From contig NZ_CP042596.1 in assembly GCF_009914315.1 (NCBI RefSeq), forward strand, positions 3,348,001 to 3,412,000: a DNA stretch of 64,000 bases, given 5' to 3'. The translations under genes were made by a program, and so were the position numbers. The stretch is from Granulicella sp. WH15. Lineage in GTDB: Bacteria; Acidobacteriota; Terriglobia; Terriglobales; Acidobacteriaceae. Shown piece by piece: positions 43,237 through 52,276 of the stretch (position 1 is its first letter; each line of letters opens with the position of its first letter). The notes below the pieces were generated by a model. The model was not told where the DNA came from, did not search any database, and saw only the letters and a list, made by a program, of their open reading frames with translations.

Positions 43237-43335
43237 TCCTGCCGGACAGGCCTCCTGCGCGGAGGGCGGTCACTTCGTGACTTTCATACTTGTCTCGGCA
43301 GAATCAACAGCATCGGTCCTCCTGCTGGTCAGAGA
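43237..43335. repeat. Composite repeat (family C), copy 2
   Basis: Starts at the base after the MFS stop codon. Shares TCCTGCCGGAC, GGCCTCCTGCGCGGAG, GCGGTCACTTCGTGACTT and GGTCCTCC-GCTGGTC with the copy at 38960. Confidence 0.8.
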
Positions 43336-43350
43336 TAAAGATTCTCGATC

Positions 43351-43414
43351 CCGACCAGCCGGAGGGCCAAAGAAGATCATTTACCCACACCACCCCGAGA
43401 ACCGTACGAAGTAC
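43351..43414. repeat. Gene-boundary repeat (family B), copy 2
   Basis: CCGACCAGCCGGAGGGCC ... CACCCCGAGAACCGTACGAA GTAC; its last base is directly before the ATG of the YjhG-type gene, so the repeat provides that gene's leader. Confidence 0.8.
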
Positions 43415-45394
43415 ATGACAATTTCTGCACTTGATATCACCTCCATCCTCGAGACCTCCGGCTTCGACCACGCAGCCGTAAAGACCCACGCCCCCGGCCC
43501 CGAGGGCGCGCTGCCCATCACGCCCGAGATGCTGCTCACCGCGCCCTCGGGCAATCTCTTCGGCCTCTCGCAGAGCGCGGGCATGGGCTGGGACCCCGCC
43601 CGCCTGCTCGACCCCGAGTTCCTCATCCTGAGCACCCACGGCGGCCTGCGCGCAGCCGACGGCACCCCCATCGCCCTCGGCTTCCACACCGGCCACTGGG
43701 AGGTCGGCCTGCTCGTCGCCGAGGCCGCCCGCGAGCTGCGCAACCTGCACGCCGTCCCCTTCGCCGGGGCCGTCACCGACCCCTGCGACGGCCGCACCCA
43801 GGGCACCGAGGGCATGTTCGACTCGCTGCCCTTCCGCAACGACGCGGCCATCGTGCTGCGCCGCCTGATGCGCTCGCTGCCCACGCGCAAGGGCGTGCTC
43901 GGCATCGCCACCTGCGACAAGGGCCTGCCCGCTATGATGCTCGCGCTGGCATCCAGTGGCACCTACCCCAGCATCCTGGTTCCTGGAGGGACAACGCTGC
44001 TTCCAGACGGCGGCGAAGACGCAGGCAAGGTCCAGACCATCGGAGCCCGCTACGCCCAGCACCAGATCACCCTCGAGTACGCCGCCGAGATGGGCTGCCG
44101 CGCCTGCGCCTCGCCCGGCGGCGGCTGCCAGTTCCTCGGCACCGCAGCCACCAGCCAGGTCGTAGCCGAAGCCCTCGGCCTCTCACTGCCGCACACGGCG
44201 CTCGCCCCCTCCGGCCAGCCCATCTGGCTCGACGCCGCCGCCCGCTCCGCCCGCGCGCTGCTGCGCATGTTCCAGCTCGGCACCGGCACCCGCGACATCC
44301 TCACCGACGCCGCCATCCGCAACGCGATGGTCGTCCACGCGGCCTTCGGCGGCTCCACCAACCTGCTACTCCACGTCCCCGCCATCGCCCACGCGGCGGG
44401 CCTCACCCGCCCCACCGCCGAGGACTGGGCGCACGTCAACCGCCAGATCCCGCGCCTCGTGGACGCGCTGCCCAACGGCCCCAACGGCTTCGCCACGGTC
44501 CAGGTCTTCCTCGCCGGAGCCGTCCCCGAGGTCATGCTGCACCTGCGCGACGCGGGCCTGCTCGACACCTCCGTCCAAACCGTCAGCGGCTCCACGCTCG
44601 ACGAGAACCTCAACTGGTGGCAACAGTCTGACCGCCGCCGCGAGCTAAAGGCCAAGCTCCAAACCCTCGACGGCATCGACCCCGGCCTGGTCATCATGTC
44701 GCCCGACACCGCCCGCTCTCGCGGCCTCACCGCCACGGTCTGCTTCCCCATCGGCAACCTCGCGCCCGAGGGCTGCGTCATCAAGAGCACCTCCATCGAC
44801 CCCACCCTCATCGACGCCAACGAGACCTACCGCCACCGCGGCCCGGCCCGCGTCTTCCTCACCGAGCACGCGGCCATCGAGGCCATCAAAACCCACGCGC
44901 TCGGCGAAGGCGACGTCATGGTCCTCATCTGCGGCGGCCCCGCGGGCGCGGGGATGCAGGAGGTCTACCAGGTCACCTCGGCGCTCAAACAGCTCTCCTA
45001 CTGCAAGCACATCGCCGTCCTCACCGACGCGCGCTTCAGCGGCGTCTCCACCGGAGCCTGCCTCGGCCACATCTCACCCGAGGCGCTGGCCGGAGGCCCC
45101 ATCGGCAAGGTCCTCGACGGCGATCAAATTGAAATTGTCATCGACCGCGCTGCGCTGCACGGCACAGTCGACCTAGTAGGCGACGCCACCGGCCGCACCT
45201 TCACGCCGGAGGAAGGCCGCGCCATCCTAGCCGCCCGCCCATCGCGCCCCGACCTCGCCCCGCACCCGGCCTTGCCCGAAGACACCCGCCTCTGGGCCGC
45301 GCTCATCCAGGCCAGCGGCGGCATCTGGGGCGGCTGCGTCTACGACACCGACATGATCCTCGCCCGCCTGAACCAGCACAACCCCGTCCCTTAA
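43415..45394 (+). CDS. yjhG: YjhG/YagF-type D-xylonate (sugar-acid) dehydratase
   Basis: 659 residues from the ATG at 43415; the frame is open upstream through repeats. IlvD/Edd superfamily, closest in motif pattern to the YjhG/YagF branch: [16 protein letters not shown] near the start, [12 protein letters not shown] and FLILSTHGG. Cluster-binding cysteines lie at about 124 (DPCDGRTQG), 166 (TCDKGLP) and 231-238 (CASPGGGC). The enzyme dehydrates D-xylonate to 2-keto-3-deoxy-D-xylonate using an Fe-S cluster and Mg2+, in the cytoplasm. With the next gene (FAH fold) and the dioxovalerate dehydrogenase it makes a Weimberg-type route. The stop codon lies inside a hairpin repeat. Confidence 0.88.
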   Translation: MTISALDITSILETSGFDHAAVKTHAPGPEGALPITPEMLLTAPSGNLFGLSQSAGMGWDPARLLDPEFLILSTHGGLRAADGTPIALGFHTGHWEVGLLVAEAARELRNLHAVPFAGAVTDPCDGRTQGTEGMFDSLPFRNDAAIVLRRLMRSLPTRKGVLGIATCDKGLPAMMLALASSGTYPSILVPGGTTLLPDGGEDAGKVQTIGARYAQHQITLEYAAEMGCRACASPGGGCQFLGTAATSQVVAEALGLSLPHTALAPSGQPIWLDAAARSARALLRMFQLGTGTRDILTDAAIRNAMVVHAAFGGSTNLLLHVPAIAHAAGLTRPTAEDWAHVNRQIPRLVDALPNGPNGFATVQVFLAGAVPEVMLHLRDAGLLDTSVQTVSGSTLDENLNWWQQSDRRRELKAKLQTLDGIDPGLVIMSPDTARSRGLTATVCFPIGNLAPEGCVIKSTSIDPTLIDANETYRHRGPARVFLTEHAAIEAIKTHALGEGDVMVLICGGPAGAGMQEVYQVTSALKQLSYCKHIAVLTDARFSGVSTGACLGHISPEALAGGPIGKVLDGDQIEIVIDRAALHGTVDLVGDATGRTFTPEEGRAILAARPSRPDLAPHPALPEDTRLWAALIQASGGIWGGCVYDTDMILARLNQHNPVP

Positions 45395-45415
45395 GGGCAC
45401 GGCTTCAGCCGTGCC
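45391..45415. repeat. GC hairpin repeat (family D), copy 2
   Basis: TTAAGGGCACGGCTTC + AGCCGTGCC. The TAA in its first bases is the stop codon of the YjhG-type gene; the hairpin may also act as terminator. Confidence 0.85.
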
Positions 45416-45517
45416 GTCACCCCCGTTGGCCCCAAACATAAAATCTCATCACAAGCCCCAATTCCCCATCCAAGCATTGATAATCAGACCACTGAGTCCC
45501 ACGAAAGGCCGCCAACC

Positions 45518-46342
45518 TTGAAACTCTTCCGCACACGCTCCGGCAACTTCCTCGAAGCAAACGGCAACTACTTCAAGCTCGAAGCCACCTGGGACAGCCT
45601 CATCGCCCACGACGATCTCTACGGCCACGCCGCGGCCATCGCCGCCAGCGCCCCGCGCTCCACCGAGTTCCATGAATCCGAGATCCTGGCCCCCGTCGTC
45701 AGCCAGGAGATCTGGGCCTCGGGCGTCACCTACTACCGCAGCCGCAACGCCCGCATGGAGGAGTCCAAGGACGCCGGTGGCGGCACCTTCTACGACCGCG
45801 TCTACACGGCCGAGCGCCCCGAACTCTTCTTCAAATCGACCGGCCCCAAAGCCGTCGGTACCGGCGCTCCGGTCCGCATCCGCAAGGACGCCACCTGGTC
45901 CGTCCCCGAGCCGGAGATGACCCTCGTCCTCAGCCCGCGCGGCAAGATCATCGGCTTCACCATCGGCAACGACATGAGCTCGCGCGACATCGAGGGCGAG
46001 AACCCGCTCTACCTCCCGCAGGCCAAGGTCTACAACGGAGCCTGCGCCGTCGGCCCCTGCATCTTCCTCTCGAACGGCCTGCTCCCCACCTCGACCACTA
46101 TCTCCATCGAGATCCTGCGCGACGGCCAGCCCGCCTTCACCGGCGCCACCGCCCTCACCGAGTTGAAGCGCGATCCGCACACGCTCGCCGAGTACCTCTT
46201 CCGCGAGATGGACTTCGAGCACGGAGCCCTGCTGATGACCGGCACCGGCGTCGTCCCGCCCGACAACTTCACGCTGGCCTCGGGCGACGAGATCATCATC
46301 ACCATCGACCACATCGGCACGCTGAAGAACACCGTCGCTTAA
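45518..46342 (+). CDS. FAH-family enzyme, likely 2-keto-3-deoxy-pentonate dehydratase
   Basis: 274 residues from a TTG start (AAAGG about 11 bases before). Fumarylacetoacetase fold: metal ligands in [13 protein letters not shown] (E and E) and [21 protein letters not shown] (D and lysine), as in 2-keto-3-deoxy-D-xylonate or L-arabinonate dehydratases of the Weimberg pathway, which yield 2,5-dioxovalerate. FAH enzymes also hydrolyse acylpyruvates, so the assignment rests on its place after the YjhG-type gene and near a dioxovalerate dehydrogenase. A bidirectional terminator follows. Confidence 0.8.
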   Translation: MKLFRTRSGNFLEANGNYFKLEATWDSLIAHDDLYGHAAAIAASAPRSTEFHESEILAPVVSQEIWASGVTYYRSRNARMEESKDAGGGTFYDRVYTAERPELFFKSTGPKAVGTGAPVRIRKDATWSVPEPEMTLVLSPRGKIIGFTIGNDMSSRDIEGENPLYLPQAKVYNGACAVGPCIFLSNGLLPTSTTISIEILRDGQPAFTGATALTELKRDPHTLAEYLFREMDFEHGALLMTGTGVVPPDNFTLASGDEIIITIDHIGTLKNTVA

Positions 46343-46347
46343 AAGCA

Positions 46348-46377
46348 AAACGGCCTGAGCCAAAGCCCAGGCCGTTT
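46348..46377. terminator. Bidirectional terminator hairpin
   Basis: AAACGGCCTG (46348-46357) pairs exactly with CAGGCCGTTT (46368-46377), with A and T on the two sides, between converging genes. Confidence 0.85.
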
Positions 46378-46392
46378 GCGTCTGCCCCCACC

Positions 46393-46842
46393 CTACTTCT
46401 TCGCCGCCAACTCCTTGTTCGGGCTCCAGTTGATAACGTGATACGTAGCCGGAGTCTTCCCGATATTGCGGAAGCCATGCAGGCTGTTCGAGGCATTGAA
46501 GACCACATCCCCCGGCCCCACCTTGATCCACTTTCCATCCGACAACGTCTCGCACTCGCCCTTGTCGATGATGATCAGCTCCTCGTTCACATGCCTGTGC
46601 GGAGGATGCGACAACAGCCCCGGATTCAGCGTGGTCACGTGCATCTCCAGCTCATCCACCGTGGCCGTGGGCTGCTTCACCAGCGAGCGCACCTCGCCGG
46701 TCGGCGTCTTGGTCACCTTCATCTCATCCCACTTGAAGACCGTCGGCCCCAGGATCGGCTTGGCTTCAACCGCAGCCCCAGCCACTCCCAGCGCACTCGC
46801 CGCCCCTAACAAACCCACCAGTACATCCCTTTTGGTAATCAT
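46393..46842 (-). CDS. Exported cupin-domain protein
   Basis: 149 residues. The N-terminus MITKRDVLVGLLGAASALG looks like a signal peptide of Tat-like or Sec type. A single cupin-2 barrel follows, with metal-ligand motif HPPHRHVNEELIIIDKGE (about 80-97) and second motif NASNSLHGFRNIG (about 115-127). Cupins of this kind act as isomerases, oxygenases or binding proteins; the specific activity cannot be told. It is on the minus strand before two Gfo/Idh genes but separated by a repeat, so co-transcription is plausible, not certain. Confidence 0.8.
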   Translation of the reverse strand: MITKRDVLVGLLGAASALGVAGAAVEAKPILGPTVFKWDEMKVTKTPTGEVRSLVKQPTATVDELEMHVTTLNPGLLSHPPHRHVNEELIIIDKGECETLSDGKWIKVGPGDVVFNASNSLHGFRNIGKTPATYHVINWSPNKELAAKK

Positions 46843-46875
46843 CTCTTCCCTTTCGTAAAAGCTTATAAAGACTTG

Positions 46876-46945
46876 TCCTGCCGACCAGCGGGAGGCCCCA
46901 TGCTCACGACCTCTCCCATGCCGCCCCGAGAACGGTACGAAGTAC
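46876..46945. repeat. Gene-boundary repeat (family B), copy 3
   Basis: TCCTGCCGACCAGCGGGAGG, CCCCATGC, CCGCCCCGAGAACGGTACGA, AGTAC. Its right end touches the stop codon (CTA on the plus strand, from 46945) of the Gfo/Idh gene. Confidence 0.9.
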
Positions 46946-48336
46946 TACACCAGCACCTTCGGCAAAACATACGGAGCACGCTGCTTCCGCCACAGCATGT
47001 TATTCGCCTCGTCGTCGTTCTTGAACTTCTCGGAGACCGGGTCCCAGTACAGCTTGCGCTTCAGCACCATCGCCATATCGTGCAGCAGGCAGGTCGAGCA
47101 CGCCCGATGCCCCAGCTCCACCGGCGAGATCGGCTCCTTGCGGCTGATGATGCACTCCAGCCAGTTGCCATGCTGCTCCTTGCTGTCGTACAGGTGAATC
47201 TCATCCGGCCCGATCACCGACTTGATGATCGCCGGATCGCTCGAAGCCAGCGCCGTATTGTCGTTCAGCTTAGCCACCGGATCGCTCTTGGTTACAGCTT
47301 CATTACCGCGCGAGACAAAGATCCAACCCTTCGTCCCGTAGAACTTGATCCCGTTCGGATACTCCCCGCTGATACTCATCCGGATGCCGTTCGCATACAG
47401 TGCCTCGGTCTTGAATGCGCCATGCACATCCCACAGCCCATGCGTCGGAAACTCCGCCGTGCCCCATATCTCGACCGGCCCGGAGTACTCCGTGTTCATG
47501 CCCCAGTGGGCGCTATCGACATGGTGCGCGCCCCAGCCGGTAATCATACCCGCGCCGAACTGCCGCATCCGCAGCCAGCCCGGTCGGTCATAGCCCTTCA
47601 CGGGATGCACCCGATCCACCGTGTAGTACACATCCGGCGTCTCGCCCAGCCACATCTCGTAGTTGAACCCCGCAGGCACCGGCATCGGCGTCTTCTCGCC
47701 ACCGGCCGGATCGCCGGGCAGTCCGATCTCCACCCGCTGCACCTCACCGATGCGTCCGTTCCGCACCAGCTCCGCCGCGTACCGGAACTGTGGCGTCGAC
47801 CGCTGCTGACTGCCGATCTGGAGAATCCTCCCCGAAGCCTGCACCGCATTGCTCAGCGCGCGCCCCTCGCCAATCGTCAGCGACGCGGGCTTCTGCAGGT
47901 ACACGTCCTTGCCCGCGCGCACCGCGTCCACGCCGATCAGCGAGTGCCAGTGATCCGGCGTGCTCACCACCACCGCGTCGATGTCCTTATTCGCCAGCAG
48001 CTCGTGGTAGTTCGCATACCCCACCGTGCCGTCGTAGGGCTTGCTCGACTTCTTCGCATAGAAGTCGTTCACAAACGCCTTGCCCTCGACCACGCGATGC
48101 GCATCGAGGTCGCACACCGCGATCACCCGCGCATTGTCGTACTGCATGATCCCCGGCAGATCATGCACGCGCGAGATGCGCCCCACTCCGATAGCGCCCA
48201 CGTTGATCCGCTTGCTCGGAGCATACTGCCCAAACACCGACGCCGGAACGATCGTCGGAAACCCTACCGCCGCCGCCGCACCCAGCCCTGTCTTCAAAAA
48301 GCTGCGCCGCGAGACTCCATTCTCCGCTGCTTTCAT
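46945..48336 (-). CDS. Tat-exported Gfo/Idh/MocA oxidoreductase (A)
   Basis: 463 residues from the ATG at 48336, with AGGAG seven bases upstream; ATG at 48342 is too close to it. The N-terminus has a twin-arginine motif, SRRSFLKTGLGAAAAVG. The Rossmann domain begins VGAIGVGRISRVHDL (about 45-60). The family's catalytic lysine region is VYLQKPASLTIGEG (EKP-like, here QKP). The C-terminal alpha/beta domain has GAGMITGWGAHHVDSAHWG, with the histidine of the GxxxDxxxH-type motif. Zymomonas glucose-fructose oxidoreductase is a known Tat-exported relative that carries tightly bound NADP. A sugar oxidation in the periplasm is inferred. The upstream gene's stop overlaps its ribosome site. Confidence 0.85.
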   Translation of the reverse strand: MKAAENGVSRRSFLKTGLGAAAAVGFPTIVPASVFGQYAPSKRINVGAIGVGRISRVHDLPGIMQYDNARVIAVCDLDAHRVVEGKAFVNDFYAKKSSKPYDGTVGYANYHELLANKDIDAVVVSTPDHWHSLIGVDAVRAGKDVYLQKPASLTIGEGRALSNAVQASGRILQIGSQQRSTPQFRYAAELVRNGRIGEVQRVEIGLPGDPAGGEKTPMPVPAGFNYEMWLGETPDVYYTVDRVHPVKGYDRPGWLRMRQFGAGMITGWGAHHVDSAHWGMNTEYSGPVEIWGTAEFPTHGLWDVHGAFKTEALYANGIRMSISGEYPNGIKFYGTKGWIFVSRGNEAVTKSDPVAKLNDNTALASSDPAIIKSVIGPDEIHLYDSKEQHGNWLECIISRKEPISPVELGHRACSTCLLHDMAMVLKRKLYWDPVSEKFKNDDEANNMLWRKQRAPYVLPKVLV

Positions 48337-48346
48337 CGCCATTCTC

Positions 48347-49555
48347 CTAGTCCTTCAACACCACATGCGTAGCGTTCTTCTGCGCCTTGATCGACAGCTC
48401 CGCCGCCAGCAGGCACTGTTCCTGATCCTGCGCCGTGTGCGTGCGGTTCACGATATCGGCCACAAACTGAGGCCCAAACGGCAGCGGCATATTGTTGCAG
48501 TCGATGTACCGCGCCTCCTTGCCATCGACGAGAAAGAGGTTATTGCCCTGCTTCTTCACCGCCACGTCCGTATACTTGCGGATCTCGATGTATCCCTCGG
48601 TCCCCAGAATGAAGAGCCGCCCATCGCCCCACGTCCCCAGACCGAACGGCGTAAACCAGTCCAGCCGCACATAGCCCAACCCCTTATCGCCGCGCAGCAT
48701 CATGTCGCCGAAGTCCTGAAAGTGCGGGAACTTCGGATGCCGCACGTTCGTCACCTGCGAGGCCACCACCTCGGCCTGCTTCGAGCCCGTATAGAACAGG
48801 AACTGGTCCAACTGGTGCGACCCGATATCGCACAGGATGCCGCCGAACTGCACGTCATTCCAGAACCACGCCGGACGGCTGCCCATGCCGCCGCCCCAGT
48901 CTCCCGGCCGCTGGTTGATCTGGTGCGGCGCGATATTGATCGTCTGGATAACCTTGCCGATCGCGCCCTTCTGCACCAGCTCGCCCGCGTACACGGCGGC
49001 CTTCACCTCCAGCCGCTCGCTGTACATGATCGCGTAGATCCGCTTGGTCTCGGCAATTGTCTTGCGCACCTCGGCCAACTGTTCGAGCGTCGTAATCCCC
49101 GGCTTGTCGGAGAGAAAGTCCTTGCCCGCCCGCATCGCCCGCACGCCGATGCCCGCGCGCTCGTTCGCCTTCTCCGAGCTGAGCACCAACTGGATCGAGC
49201 CGTCGTGCAGAATCTCATCCTGTGTCTTGGCCATCTTCACGCCGGGATACCGCTTGGCGAACGCCGCCAGCTTGTCCTCCTCGTCGCCCCACGCGGCCAC
49301 CAGCTCGCCGCCGCCCCGCTGTATGGCTCCGATCATGCCGTAGACGTGGTCGTGGCTCATGCCGCACACCGCAAACCGTATGTGGTGCTTCGGAGCCTCC
49401 TCAGCCTGTATCAGCACCGCATCCTCGACGACCCGGCCACTCGACGCCACATCCCCCAGCGCCATCGCGCCCTGCGGCATCGCTGCCATCATCGCGGCCG
49501 ACCCCATCCAGCCTGCCTGCTTCAAGAAATCCCGCCGCCCCGTTGCTCGCTTCAT
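48347..49555 (-). CDS. Tat-exported Gfo/Idh/MocA oxidoreductase (B)
   Basis: 402 residues from the ATG at 49555 (GGAGGG upstream; ATGs at 49558 and 49576 are possible). Twin-arginine-like signal KRATGRRDFLKQAGWMGSAA. The Rossmann start, IRFAVCGMSHDHVYGMI, departs from the usual GxGxxG, with S-H-D-H in place of glycines. The lysine motif is DKPGITTLEQL. A conserved FGGILCDIGSHQLDQFLFYTG provides the D-x3-H catalytic pair. Loss of glycines in the nucleotide loop suggests a changed or weak cofactor site. It is translated just ahead of oxidoreductase A and probably works with it. Confidence 0.82.
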   Translation of the reverse strand: MKRATGRRDFLKQAGWMGSAAMMAAMPQGAMALGDVASSGRVVEDAVLIQAEEAPKHHIRFAVCGMSHDHVYGMIGAIQRGGGELVAAWGDEEDKLAAFAKRYPGVKMAKTQDEILHDGSIQLVLSSEKANERAGIGVRAMRAGKDFLSDKPGITTLEQLAEVRKTIAETKRIYAIMYSERLEVKAAVYAGELVQKGAIGKVIQTINIAPHQINQRPGDWGGGMGSRPAWFWNDVQFGGILCDIGSHQLDQFLFYTGSKQAEVVASQVTNVRHPKFPHFQDFGDMMLRGDKGLGYVRLDWFTPFGLGTWGDGRLFILGTEGYIEIRKYTDVAVKKQGNNLFLVDGKEARYIDCNNMPLPFGPQFVADIVNRTHTAQDQEQCLLAAELSIKAQKNATHVVLKD

Positions 49556-49822
49556 CATCCCTCCGCATAGCCTCACCCGTGCGGAAAGAACTCGAGCCGT
49601 ACGGCTACACCCGACGGCTCGATCTCAAAGGCACAATTACTATGCGACGCGAATTTATTCCCCTGACCGCATCGCTGTCAAGATACTTCCCACGGTTCGA
49701 AGCCAAAACGGGACGAGAGAGCCAATGGCGCGCCCTATACCAGCCTGGGACAAAGCCCCAGGTAAGCATCCTCACACGTGGACGAGGGCCGGAGGCCCGA
49801 TCTATCGGTTCCCGCCGAGACC

Positions 49823-51406
49823 CTAGCCCTTACCCAGCGCCCCATCCTTCAACCGCCACAGCCCCAGCGGATTCGCATCCTGAAGCTCCGGAGCCAGCAG
49901 ATCCTCGGGAATATCCTGATAGCAAACCGGCCGCAGATAGCGATCAATCGCCGTGGCCCCAACCGAGGTCGTCCGGCTGTCCGAGGTCGAGGGGAACGGC
50001 CCGCCGTGCACCATCGCGTAGCAGACCTCCACCCCGGTCGGATACCCATTCGCCAGGATGCGTCCGGCCTTGCGCTCGAGCACCGTCAGCAGCCGCTTGG
50101 CGACGGCCTTGTCTCCGCCGTCCATCTGCAACGTCGCCGTCAACTGCCCTTCCAGCCCTGCAGCGATGGACACCATCTCCTCCACGCTCGAACACAGCAC
50201 GATCACCGACGAAGGCCCAAACAGCTCCTCGGCCAGGTGCGGATTCTTCACGAACTCCGCCGCCTCGGTCACAAACAGCGCCGGACGCCCCCGAAGCCCC
50301 GCATCCTCGGAAGGCTGCCCCTCGGCAATCTTCCTCAGCTTGCTATCCGCCGCCAGAGCTGCCGCGCCCTTCGCATACGCGCTGCAAATTCCCGCGTTGA
50401 GCATCGGAGTCGCGGGCTTAGCCGCCAGCCTCTCGCCCGCAGCCTTCACAAACGACTGCATCGCCGCACAGTCCACGCCAAAGACCAGCCCCGGCTGCGT
50501 GCAGAACTGCCCCGTGCCCAGCGTCGCCGAGTCCACAAAGCCCTGCGCAATCGCCTCCGCACGGGCTTCAAGCGCCTCCGGCAGCAGGAAGACCGGGTTC
50601 ACGCTGCTCATCTCCGCATACACCGGAATCGGCACCGGCCGCTTGGCCGCAGCCTCCACCAGCGCCAGCCCGCCGCGCCGCGAGCCGGTAAAGCCCACCG
50701 CCGTAATCGCCGGATGCTTCACCAGAGCCTGTCCCACATCCATCGCGCTGCCGTGCACCAGCGAGAAGACGCCCTCCGGCAGCCCACTCTTCGCCACTGC
50801 ACGCTGCAATGCCTTGCCGATCAGCTCCGACGTGCCCGGATGCGACGGATGCGACTTCACCACCACCGGGCATCCTGCCGCCAGCGCCGACGCCGTATCC
50901 CCGCCCGCGACCGAGAACGCCAGCGGAAAGTTGCTCGCGCCGAAGACAGCCACCGGTCCCAGCGGAATCTTCCGCAGCCGCAGGTCTTGTCTGGGAAGCG
51001 GTTTACGATCCGGCAGAGCCGAGTCCAGCGTCGCCGTCAGAAACCTCCCGTCGCGCACCACCGTCGCGAAGAGCCGCAGTTGCCCCACCGTGCGCCCGCG
51101 CTCGCCCTCAAGCCGTGGCCGCGGCAACCCGCTCTCGGCCATCACCCGCTCGATCAGCTCATCGCCCAGCGCCAGAATCTCCTCGGCCATCGCCTCCAGC
51201 AGCGCCGCCCGCTGCGCCAGCGGAGCCTCCCGATACACATCGAACGCCGTCGCCGCCAGCTCGCACGCCTCGTTCACCTGCTCCACCGAGCTATCCGGAA
51301 ACACCGGCTCCATCGACTCGTTCGTCAACGGATTCAGCGCCATCACGGTTGAGCCCGTCCCCACCACCCCACGCGATCCGATCAGTGTCTCTCCGGTCAA
51401 CTGCAT
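49823..51406 (-). CDS. 2,5-dioxovalerate (alpha-ketoglutarate semialdehyde) dehydrogenase
   Basis: 527 residues from the ATG at 51406 (GGAGAA upstream). Aldehyde dehydrogenase superfamily, NADP-dependent KGSADH branch. The nucleophile is C at about 301 (GTGQFCTQPG) and the general base is E at about 265 (VYAEMSSVNP); PVAVFGASNFPLAFSVAGGD is the characteristic cofactor-domain segment of this branch. It oxidises 2,5-dioxovalerate to 2-oxoglutarate, the last step of the Weimberg and related hexarate routes. No signal peptide, so cytoplasmic. It is on the opposite strand from the dehydratases, but fits their product. Confidence 0.9.
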   Translation of the reverse strand: MQLTGETLIGSRGVVGTGSTVMALNPLTNESMEPVFPDSSVEQVNEACELAATAFDVYREAPLAQRAALLEAMAEEILALGDELIERVMAESGLPRPRLEGERGRTVGQLRLFATVVRDGRFLTATLDSALPDRKPLPRQDLRLRKIPLGPVAVFGASNFPLAFSVAGGDTASALAAGCPVVVKSHPSHPGTSELIGKALQRAVAKSGLPEGVFSLVHGSAMDVGQALVKHPAITAVGFTGSRRGGLALVEAAAKRPVPIPVYAEMSSVNPVFLLPEALEARAEAIAQGFVDSATLGTGQFCTQPGLVFGVDCAAMQSFVKAAGERLAAKPATPMLNAGICSAYAKGAAALAADSKLRKIAEGQPSEDAGLRGRPALFVTEAAEFVKNPHLAEELFGPSSVIVLCSSVEEMVSIAAGLEGQLTATLQMDGGDKAVAKRLLTVLERKAGRILANGYPTGVEVCYAMVHGGPFPSTSDSRTTSVGATAIDRYLRPVCYQDIPEDLLAPELQDANPLGLWRLKDGALGKG

Positions 51407-51582
51407 GTCATCTTCTCCGTCTTCCACAAGATTTCGTCCCTACTGTCATATACCCCGCCGCCTACGCCTGCCAAGTTGGTCAGACCAGAGACGCCCTGCG
51501 GCCCTCAGGAATCAATAAGTTCGAGCCATGCACAAAATACCTTCACCCAATCATGGCATCATAAGCCGAAGGAGCAGCAGCC

Positions 51583-52182
51583 ATGATGAATCGACGCAGA
51601 TTCAACACTCTTCTGGCGGGCGCGGGGATCAGCGCAGCCAATCCCATCCCTGCGACCGCAGCCATCACCGCTCCGCAGCTTCTCCCTCTGGCCCGCAACG
51701 GCTGGATGCCGAACAACCCCGATCTCCCCGTACTGCTCTACCGCAGCGCCTTCGCCGCCGACCACCCCGACCTGGCCTCGGCCATGGAGACCACCTTCAC
51801 CCGCAACGGCTGGCCCCCGCAGTGGCGCAACGGAGTCTATAGCTTCCACCACTTCCACTCCACCGCGCACGAGGTCCTCGGCTTCGCCGGAGGGTGGGGC
51901 CGCCTGGTCCTCGGCGGCGAGGGCGGCCACGAGCTGACCGTCCACGCGGGCGACGTTGCCGTGCTGCCCGCCGGAACCGGCCACTGCCGCCTCGACGCCA
52001 GCGCCGACTTCCTCGTCATCGGAGCCTACCCGCCCGGCGAGAGCTGGGACATCTGCCGTCAGGCCCCGGACGCCGCCACGCTCGCCCGCATGAAGCAGGT
52101 CCGCTTCCCGGCCTCCGATCCCGTCACCGGCGCGACAGGCCCGTTAGTCCAGCACTGGATCACCGGACGCCGCCCAGATTAA
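51583..52182 (+). CDS. Exported YjlB-like cupin protein
   Basis: 199 residues, AAGGAG upstream. [15 protein letters not shown] resembles a Tat signal. The cupin barrel has [20 protein letters not shown] (three histidines and a glutamate for the metal) at about 86-105, and [13 protein letters not shown] at about 126-138, the second metal motif. This pattern matches the YjlB family of small cupins, usually cytoplasmic; an exported version is less usual. Function unknown. Confidence 0.8.
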   Translation: MMNRRRFNTLLAGAGISAANPIPATAAITAPQLLPLARNGWMPNNPDLPVLLYRSAFAADHPDLASAMETTFTRNGWPPQWRNGVYSFHHFHSTAHEVLGFAGGWGRLVLGGEGGHELTVHAGDVAVLPAGTGHCRLDASADFLVIGAYPPGESWDICRQAPDAATLARMKQVRFPASDPVTGATGPLVQHWITGRRPD

Positions 52183-52208
52183 AGCCTCCCGTCAGCCGAT
52201 AGAACCTC

Positions 52209-52276
52209 TCTGCCGACCAACGGGAGGCTCCATGCTATTCACTCGCCCATACCGCCCCGTGAACGGCACAAAGTGC
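52209..52276. repeat. Gene-boundary repeat (family B), copy 4
   Basis: TCTGCCGACCAACGGGAGGC ... ACCGCCCCGTGAACGGCACA AAGTG; more diverged than copy 3. It runs up to the first base of the stop codon of the RidA gene. Confidence 0.8.

Noticed and set aside
49778..51518. Two long plus-strand frames over the dioxovalerate dehydrogenase gene
   Set aside because: The minus strand holds an aldehyde dehydrogenase with both catalytic residues.
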